This document shows, in pieces, positions 1 to 4,366 of a stretch of 8,184 nucleotides of DNA. Origin of the DNA: a bacterium (GTDB taxonomy: Bacteria > Spirochaetota > UBA4802 > UBA5550); NCBI GenBank assembly GCA_024224995.1, contig JAAENB010000636.1, positions 1-8,184 of the forward strand, given 5' to 3'. The position numbers and the translations under genes are program-made. Below the pieces are notes generated by a model. The model saw only the letters and a list, made by a program, of their open reading frames with translations. It ran no database searches and had not been told where the DNA came from. Within the stretch, counting starts at the first letter, position 1, and the number at the start of each line of letters is the position of its first letter.

Positions 1-1397
1 GCACAACCATTACCTGGGCCGCAACCTGGCAGTATGGAGGAGGCGATGCCTCGTCAGTTGTCAATGCTGACGGAATAGTGACCCGGCCTCCCTGTAACTG
101 GGAAGACGCTTTTGTTGAAGTGACCCTGACGGCAGCAGTCCAAAAAGGGAGCGTCGGCGACAGCTCTGTCTCCTTTGATTATAAGGTTCTGAAAGGCGAT
201 AAACTGTTGTCTGTAGTGGGAAATGGAGAAGCAGGTGATCAGTTTGGAAATAGTGTTTCTATTTCTGACGATGGTGAGACTGTTATTGTGGGGACTTCCT
301 ATGATGATATAGGAGGTTTCAGCAATGCGGGTTCTGCCATAATATTTCAGTTAGAAGATAATAGCTGGCAGGAGAAAGAGCTTGCCCCTTCTGATCCCGC
401 TGCCGGCGCTCTCTATGGTAGAAGTGTGGCTATTTCATCTGAAGGAGATACGGTTCTTATGGGAGCCGTTAATGATGATGATAATGGGGCGAATTCCGGC
501 TCCGCGTATATTTATTCCCTGGTTGGGAACGAATGGGATCTATGTAAGCTTGTTCCTTCCGGCGGCGCGGCAGGTGATTATTTTGGAGAAACGGTGGCAA
601 TCTCATCCCATGGCAATACTATTGCTGTTGGGGCTTATGGAGATGGTGGTGTGGGTTCGGTTTCCATATACCGGTATAGAGTGTGGAGTAATTGGGATAT
701 TGTAAAGCTCAATGCGTCTGATGCCGCTTCCGGTGATCAATTTGGCAAAAGTGTCGCGATTACCGATGATGGAAATACGGTCGTTGTGGGTGCATGGAAT
801 GATGATGATAATGGCAGCAATTCCGGTTCTGTTTATATATATAAATGGGATGGAAGCGACTGGGATAGCAGTGATGCCTGGATAGAAACAAAGCTTACCG
901 CCTCTGAAGGTGCAACAACCGCCCAATTCGGGAAGAGTGTGGCAGTTACTCCCGACGGCAATACTGTCATTGTTGGGGCTTATACTGATGATATTGATGG
1001 AAAAACTAATGCAGGATCGGCCTGTATATACCAGTGGGATGGAAGCCAGTGGAATGAAACAAAGCTTGCCGCTTCAGGTGGAGAAGCGGATGACCAGTTT
1101 GGGGTATATGTTTCAATCGCCTCAGATGGAAATACAGCGATTGTTGGGGCTTTTCATGATGATGATAAGGCGGAAAACGCGGGAGCTGCTTATATATTCA
1201 GATGGGATGGCAGCAGCTGGATAGAGTCCGAAAAGATAACGGCCCCTGATGGTGAAGCCGGTGATAATTTTGGTGTAAGGGTCGACATCACTCCCGACGG
1301 TAATACCGTGATAATCGGGGCTTTTTATGATGATGATAGGGGAACAAATTCAGGTTCTGCCTATGTATTTCGCTGGAACGGGATCTGCTGGCAGTAA
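1..1397 (+). CDS. FG-GAP repeat (beta-propeller) surface protein with Ig-like domain, 5' end missing
   Basis: The reading frame is open from base 3 (464 codons visible) to a TAA at 1395-1397, so the gene begins upstream. The GTG at 78 lies inside a domain and is not a credible start. Visible residues 1 to about 65 have the pattern ITW...V.NADGIVTRP....V.LTA.V..G....FDYKVL, the C-terminal part of a bacterial Ig-like domain of the 'atrophied' Big type. Seven FG-GAP_2-like blades follow, each with (Q/Y)FG.SV.I..DGNTV.VGA, an Asp-rich loop such as NDDDNG.NSGS, then AYIY.W.G..W...KL. Seven blades would close one propeller, and the protein ends right after the last. The family is typical of exported proteins that bind ligands or adhere, often with Ca2+ in the Asp-rich loops; the actual ligand is unknown. 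Blade 3 has a shortened loop (GDGGVGSVS). The next gene is convergent, 76 bp away. The fold is confident and the function is not. Confidence 0.88.
   Translation, partial: TTITWAATWQYGGGDASSVVNADGIVTRPPCNWEDAFVEVTLTAAVQKGSVGDSSVSFDYKVLKGDKLLSVVGNGEAGDQFGNSVSISDDGETVIVGTSYDDIGGFSNAGSAIIFQLEDNSWQEKELAPSDPAAGALYGRSVAISSEGDTVLMGAVNDDDNGANSGSAYIYSLVGNEWDLCKLVPSGGAAGDYFGETVAISSHGNTIAVGAYGDGGVGSVSIYRYRVWSNWDIVKLNASDAASGDQFGKSVAITDDGNTVVVGAWNDDDNGSNSGSVYIYKWDGSDWDSSDAWIETKLTASEGATTAQFGKSVAVTPDGNTVIVGAYTDDIDGKTNAGSACIYQWDGSQWNETKLAASGGEADDQFGVYVSIASDGNTAIVGAFHDDDKAENAGAAYIFRWDGSSWIESEKITAPDGEAGDNFGVRVDITPDGNTVIIGAFYDDDRGTNSGSAYVFRWNGICWQ
219..1394 (+). repeat. Seven FG-GAP-type repeats
   Basis: Seven in-frame blades are marked by FG (YG in blade 2). 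The spacing from one FG to the next is 57, 56, 53, 62, 57 and 57 residues. Blade 3 is short because its Asp-rich loop is reduced; blade 4 is long because of an extra SSDAWIE-type stretch before its end. The DNA copies are diverged, so this is an old protein repeat and not a recent DNA amplification. Confidence 0.85.
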
Positions 1398-1438
1398 AAG
1401 CGAACATAATAATGGACCCCGGTTTAAGGGAGCTATTT

Positions 1439-1483
1439 CCGGGCTGCGAGGTTCGGCAGCCCGGATGTGTCCGCTATTTTTTT
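1439..1483 (+). terminator. Hairpin between convergent genes, possible terminator
   Basis: A perfect 9-bp GC-rich stem CCGGGCTGC / GCAGCCCGG (1439-1447 with 1456-1464) has an 8-base loop. It follows the stop of the FG-GAP gene by about 40 bases. A run of seven T lies at 1477-1483, but 12 bases after the stem, so it is not a textbook intrinsic terminator on this strand. On the minus strand no T-run follows. It probably helps end or protect transcripts from both convergent genes. Confidence 0.5.
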
Positions 1484-2754
1484 GCTTTTCTTGCTTCTCT
1501 AGCTTTTTTTCTTGCTTCTAATCTTGCTTTTCTTTTTGCTTTTCTTGCTTCTATTCTTGCTTTTCTTTTTGCTATTCTTTCTTCTCTTGCTTTCTTTCTA
1601 GCTGCTATTTTTTCTTCTCTTGCTTTCTTCTTTGCTGCTATTTTTGCTTCTTTTTCTAATCTTATTTTTTCTAATCTTAATCTTTCATCTTCAATTTTTT
1701 TATCTCTTGCTGCCATTTCTTCTTTGGTCATGGGAACTACAATAATATCGACACGGCGATTGAGCGCCTTGTTTTCAGGAGTATCGTTGGGGGCGACGGG
1801 ATTTTTTTCACCGTGACCAACAATAGTAAACCTGGCTTCGTCGAGATTCTTGTTCTTCCTTAAAATGAAATCAAGAACAGCCAGAGCCCGTCTTGTGGAA
1901 AGGTGCCAGTTGTTATTATGCCAGCCGCCAACTATTCTATCACTATCAGTATGACCTTCGATTATTAACAGGGTGTCGGGGGAGGTCTCCAGTATTTTTG
2001 CTACCTTTTCTAAGATCTCAAAAGTTTCTCTTTTAAGTCTGGCAGATCCGGAATAAAAAGAGATCTTTTTCTCGAGATTAATGACCAGTTTGCCGCCCGA
2101 TTTTTGAAGCTGAATTTCTTCATCTTTTATTTGCTCAACCAGCTTTGTTTCAACTGCCTCTTCATCTGCTTTTTTCTGTGCCGCAGCCTGCTTTATCTGC
2201 TTGAGCTCGTCGGCAACAACGGAATATTTTTTGACATCTTCAGCATGTTTTTTTTGTAACTCGGCCTTCTCTTTTTCTTTTGCCTGCTGTGCTTTTGACG
2301 AATCTGCCAGTTGTTTTTGAAGATTCTTTAACGCTGTTTGGTGAGTTTTTTCCTTAGCGCTGTTTGCTTTTTGGAGATCGGCATATTTTTTATCGGATGC
2401 TGTTTTTTGATCTGCTTTTTCTTTCGTAAGACGAGCAACATCAGCTTCCAGGCCTTTAATTTTAGCTTCCAGGCCTTTAATGTCATTTTTCAGGCCTTTA
2501 ATGTCATTTTCCAGGCCCGCAATAATATTTTCCAGACGTGCTTTTTCGTTTTTATATTCTTCTTTAAGCTCTGCTAATTCCTTTTCAAGAGCAACTTTAG
2601 CTTTATGGCAATACTTAAATTTTAATTTGACACCGGACAAATCGTTCTCACACTTTTCAAGGTCTGAAAGGGCAAAGAGATCGGCAGTAAAAAAAGTAAA
2701 ACTAAAAACTAAAAACGCTATGGCCAGTGCTTTTAATCGTTGATGTATTAACAT
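1474..2754 (-). CDS. OmpA-family peptidoglycan-binding protein with long coiled coil and basic C-terminal tail
   Basis: The protein has 426 residues. The start is fixed by a strong ribosome site (AAGGAGG, minus strand, over CCTCC at 2761-2765) six bases before the ATG. Residues 1 to about 29 form a signal peptide with a hydrophobic core (ALAIAFLVFSFTFF). Residues about 50-205 are a heptad-rich coiled coil that includes four GLE.DIK-type heptads (residues 78-106). Residues about 213-341 are an OmpA/MotB C-terminal domain: IEGHTD (D270), LSTRRA (R289), GHGE and NRRV. D270 and R289 match the Asp and Arg that bind the diaminopimelate of peptidoglycan in this family. Residues 342-426 are an atypical helical tail very rich in Lys, Arg and Ala. 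No beta-barrel is visible. The likely role is an envelope spacer or anchor holding the cell wall, made together with the upstream lipoprotein gene 23 bp away. A motor stator (MotB) is unlikely because the N terminus looks like a cleavable signal and no motA-like neighbour is present. Confidence 0.9.
   Translation of the reverse strand: MLIHQRLKALAIAFLVFSFTFFTADLFALSDLEKCENDLSGVKLKFKYCHKAKVALEKELAELKEEYKNEKARLENIIAGLENDIKGLKNDIKGLEAKIKGLEADVARLTKEKADQKTASDKKYADLQKANSAKEKTHQTALKNLQKQLADSSKAQQAKEKEKAELQKKHAEDVKKYSVVADELKQIKQAAAQKKADEEAVETKLVEQIKDEEIQLQKSGGKLVINLEKKISFYSGSARLKRETFEILEKVAKILETSPDTLLIIEGHTDSDRIVGGWHNNNWHLSTRRALAVLDFILRKNKNLDEARFTIVGHGEKNPVAPNDTPENKALNRRVDIIVVPMTKEEMAARDKKIEDERLRLEKIRLEKEAKIAAKKKAREEKIAARKKAREERIAKRKARIEARKAKRKARLEARKKAREARKAKK
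1477..1731 (-). other. Region coding the Lys/Arg/Ala-rich tail of the OmpA protein
   Basis: This encodes residues 342-426. The last 56 residues hold 29 Lys or Arg and only 7 Glu, with Ala as most of the rest. Short motifs such as KKAREE, RKAR and EARK recur, as expected of one long charged alpha helix. OmpA-type domains normally end a few residues after the NRRV strand-helix region, so this is an extension beyond the family fold. A likely partner is an acidic polymer (teichoic-like or lipopolysaccharide phosphates, or nucleic acid), but that is inference. Confidence 0.8.
1579..1644 (-). repeat. Two tandem 33-bp units in the basic tail
   Basis: Units 1579-1611 and 1612-1644 are nearly identical and encode the consecutive 11-residue blocks KIAAKKKAREE and KIAARKKAREE. 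The period is a multiple of three, so copy number can change without loss of frame. The surrounding tail looks like older, more diverged copies of similar blocks. Confidence 0.7.
2445..2528 (-). repeat. Four tandem 21-bp units coding coiled-coil heptads
   Basis: The core CAGGCC recurs on the plus strand at 2449, 2470, 2491 and 2512, exactly 21 bp apart, inside four units 2445-2465, 2466-2486, 2487-2507 and 2508-2528. Each codes one heptad of the type IKGLE.D, so the DNA period equals one coiled-coil heptad. This is a simple way to lengthen the rod in whole heptads. Confidence 0.85.
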
Positions 2755-2777
2755 TCTTGTCCTCCTTGTTTTTTTTA

Positions 2778-3419
2778 TTAGAATTCCCCGGAATAACCGG
2801 ATTTTTTAAGTTTGGCCTCAGCTTTCTTCTGAACTGCCTCAGCACTTTTTTGGTCTTTCTGTTCGCTCGCAAGGTTTTCTTTCTGGCTTTGATAGTATTC
2901 TTGATACTTCTTTACTTCTATTTTTTCTTCTTTACTCTTTTGAACAGGACCAGCTGATTTTAGTTTTTTATCCTGGCTTACTTTGCCTATTTTTGCTTCT
3001 TCAAAGCGCTGCTCCGCCACACTGACCCCCAGTTCAGCTTCTTTAACTTTGAATTGTGCTTCCTGGTTTTCTTTTTTGGCGGTTAAATACTGAAGTTTCA
3101 GTTTCTCCGTCTCCAGTTTTTTCATAGCCTCTTTGTCCTTTTCCAGGTCTTTCTGGCCTCCTAACTTCATGATCTCCTGCTCTGATACAACAATCTTTGA
3201 ATCGGTCTCTTTTATTGACTTTTTGACCTCATTTTTGCTGTCTGTTATGGAAATAATTTTTTGCTCAATGGCTTCAAGTTTGCTTGTTTCAGCCTCACTT
3301 TTTGTTTCTAAATACTCCTCACTGACTTTAGGCTGCATAGAGACAAAACAACCGGTACATAGCGCTAAAATGCTTATACATAGCGCTAAAATGCTTATAA
3401 ATAGCGAATGGTATTTCAT
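2778..3419 (-). CDS. Coiled-coil lipoprotein, function unknown
   Basis: The protein has 213 residues, starting at an ATG preceded by AAGGAAGG (minus strand). The leader is hydrophobic (ISILALC twice, then TGC). The best lipidation site is Cys24 (LCTGC), though Cys at the -3 position is unusual; Cys14 and Cys21 are less likely because Leu precedes each. From about residue 32 to the end it is almost wholly Lys/Glu/Gln/Ala-rich with heptad character (KLEAIEQKI, KLETEKLKLQYLTAKK, AELGVSVAEQRFEEAK), interrupted near residue 157 by GP. The general plan, a small lipoprotein with a long alpha-helical rod made with an OmpA-domain protein, recalls DUF4398-type lipoproteins paired with OmpA proteins, but I cannot assign it to that family. 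It is the first gene of a two-gene operon; the OmpA gene starts 23 bp after its TAA. It probably sits at the periplasmic face of the outer membrane. The EF-hand-like ending GYSGEF is too short to mean anything. Confidence 0.8.
   Translation of the reverse strand: MKYHSLFISILALCISILALCTGCFVSMQPKVSEEYLETKSEAETSKLEAIEQKIISITDSKNEVKKSIKETDSKIVVSEQEIMKLGGQKDLEKDKEAMKKLETEKLKLQYLTAKKENQEAQFKVKEAELGVSVAEQRFEEAKIGKVSQDKKLKSAGPVQKSKEEKIEVKKYQEYYQSQKENLASEQKDQKSAEAVQKKAEAKLKKSGYSGEF
3358..3399 (-). repeat. Perfect 21-bp tandem duplication in the lipoprotein signal peptide
   Basis: Units 3358-3378 and 3379-3399 are identical and each encodes ISILALC. A partial third copy follows at 3400-3406 with one mismatch, encoding part of SLF. 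The duplication makes much of the hydrophobic core and duplicates a cysteine (Cys14 and Cys21). Identity of all 21 bases suggests it is recent or unstable. Confidence 0.92.
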
Positions 3420-3502
3420 AATAACCTTCCTTAAATATAGTAAATATAGTAAAATTGTAGTAAATGGTATAACTCACGGTTTTCTACAAATTTTAATAGA
3501 TA

Positions 3503-3531
3503 ATATTATCGAATGGTGTTATGAAAGTCAA
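3503..3531 (-). promoter_or_regulatory. Candidate sigma-70-type promoter of the lipoprotein-OmpA operon
   Basis: On the minus strand TTGACT (3526-3531) is followed after 17 bases by TAATAT (3503-3508). An overlapping GATAAT would match the -10 consensus better but at 15 bases. The -10 region lies inside a perfect palindrome GATAATATTATC (3499-3510), which could be an operator or chance in AT-rich DNA. The leader to the ATG would be about 75 bases. Confidence 0.4.
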
Positions 3532-3559
3532 GGAATATTGAAAGAAAAAAATGATTCTT

Positions 3560-3625
3560 CGGCGGACTCCATTTGTATGGGGATTCCGCTGCAATGTACT
3601 TTCGTTCGGGAATGTACGGGCAGCG
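3560..3625. other. Two overlapping, mutually exclusive hairpins
   Basis: Hairpin A pairs CGGCGGACTCCAT (3560-3572) with 3577-3591 around a TTGT loop: 13 pairs, two of them G-T, with a two-base bulge at 3583-3584. Hairpin B pairs CGCTGC (3587-3592) with GCAGCG (3620-3625), extended by TGTAC (3595-3599) with GTACG (3614-3618), one of these pairs being G-T. Bases 3587-3591 are needed by both, so an RNA could form only one at a time. On the plus strand a T-rich stretch (TATTTT from 3626) follows hairpin B, as in an attenuator. No known RNA family is recognised, and either strand could carry it. Confidence 0.4.
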
Positions 3626-3669
3626 TATTTTCCTGTTTCAACCTTTTTGTTCATAGAATTAGTGTGAAA

Positions 3670-4249
3670 ATGTTTTTATTCTTAAAAAAGCTTCAAATAT
3701 TACAACTTCTGTTGACCGCAAAACACTTTTCATTTCCTGATTCCCCTGATTTTGACAGGATACTGAGATAAATAAGGTTAAAACCGTTTTTGAGAATGTG
3801 ACGCAGCAAGGATTTATAAAACTTGTTAAAATAATAATTAATAAAAAAGACTATAACACTACCCAGAGATTTTTATATTTCCTTTTCCTCTTCCGGGACA
3901 TGAAACATATTCGGGAATTTAATGTTGATCTGTTGGACGCGTATTTTGCGCAGATAGTAAACGCGGAAAAAATTATTACCTGTTTGAATATATCATGCTT
4001 ATTGTTTCGGTCTCAGCTAATGAAGAAAAAGCATCGGAGGAATTTTATAACAAATACCGTGTTGATCTGGATCTTTTCAGTAAATTAAACGATTTTATAC
4101 AGGATTATAATGAAAAATATACGGTTAAAAATGAAGAGAACCTTCCATTGCATAAAAGGGACATGAATAGAATTTCTTATCTTGTAAATATGATCAGGGG
4201 CTTGCCAAATTTTGAAAACTCAATTGAACAGTTGTTTTCTTCTATATAA
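3670..4249 (+). pseudogene. Unrecognised small gene broken by one or two frameshifts
   Basis: Three overlapping frames read as one protein if single bases are missing. Segment 1 begins at ATG 3670 (MFLFLKKLQILQLLL...FPDSPDFDR) and stops at 3769-3771. Segment 2 is open from 3756 (EINKVKTVFENVTQQGF...AYFAQIVNAEK) and turns to nonsense after about 3970. Segment 3 continues from there (NYYLFEYIMLIVSVSANEEKA...) to TAA 4247-4249. The second junction falls in a run of six A (3967-3972), a common site of indels; both shifts are in the same sense, as if one base were lost each time. The joined protein would be about 190 residues, mostly alpha-helical, with Lys, Tyr and Phe, and no recognised domain or convincing ribosome site. 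The GTG at 3798 and ATG at 3995 could start shorter proteins, but neither is preceded by a Shine-Dalgarno sequence. The downstream plus-strand terminator supports that the gene was or is transcribed. The first junction is less certain than the second. Confidence 0.5.
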
Positions 4250-4267
4250 TAGTGTTTTATTGTGCAT

Positions 4268-4299
4268 GAAAATAAAACCGGGGCAAAATTGTCCCGGTT
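4268..4299 (-). terminator. Intrinsic terminator for the 689-residue protein gene
   Basis: The stem AACCGGGGC / GTCCCGGTT (4276-4284 with 4291-4299, one G-T pair) has a six-base loop. On the minus strand it is followed at once by TTATTTTC, a U-rich tract. It lies about 70 bases past the stop of the minus-strand gene at 4367. On the plus strand no T-run follows, so it acts mainly leftwards. Confidence 0.7.
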
Positions 4300-4326
4300 C
4301 TTGAAGTATCCTCGAAAATAAGGGGT

Positions 4327-4361
4327 AAGAAGCGCTCCATTGGCAGGGAGCGCTTCTTTTT
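4327..4361 (+). terminator. Intrinsic terminator for the plus-strand gene ending at 4249
   Basis: A perfect 12-bp stem AAGAAGCGCTCC / GGAGCGCTTCTT (4327-4338 with 4347-4358) has an eight-base loop and runs into five T (4357-4361). It is a classical rho-independent terminator on the plus strand. It lies just beyond the stop of the convergent minus-strand gene (4367), whose transcript also passes through it but finds no U-tract there. Confidence 0.8.
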
Positions 4362-4366
4362 GATAC

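Larger units (their letters stand above)
3420..3669. other. AT-rich intergenic stretch without a credible gene
   Basis: No convincing coding sequence is seen on either strand. A reading frame entering from 3133 on the plus strand is antisense to the lipoprotein and has no family character. The stretch holds the leader of the minus-strand operon with a short tandem repeat (TAAATATAG at 3432-3440 and 3441-3449, then a looser copy to about 3460), a 12-bp palindrome, a likely minus-strand promoter and two overlapping hairpins, listed separately. Confidence 0.6.

Noticed and set aside
78..80. GTG at 78 as the start of the FG-GAP gene
   Set aside because: The frame is open to the left edge, and the codon lies inside an Ig-like domain (GIVTRP), with no ribosome site.
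1412..1816. Plus-strand frame rich in Phe, Leu and Ala that looks like a membrane protein
   Set aside because: It is the antisense image of the Lys/Arg/Ala tail of the OmpA protein; the hydrophobic look comes from the TTT/CTT-rich complement of Lys and Arg codons.
1474..2754. Assignment as a flagellar stator protein MotB
   Set aside because: The N terminus looks like a cleavable signal peptide followed by a long coiled coil, without the charged membrane helix of MotB, and there is no motA-like neighbour.
3133..3771. Long plus-strand frame across the lipoprotein gene
   Set aside because: Its first half is antisense to a gene with a good start and lipoprotein leader, and its middle has no protein-like character; only the last part from 3670 may belong to the broken gene.
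3752..3774. TTGACA at 3752 as a promoter of the broken gene
   Set aside because: No acceptable -10 lies 15-19 bases downstream, and it sits within the probable coding region.
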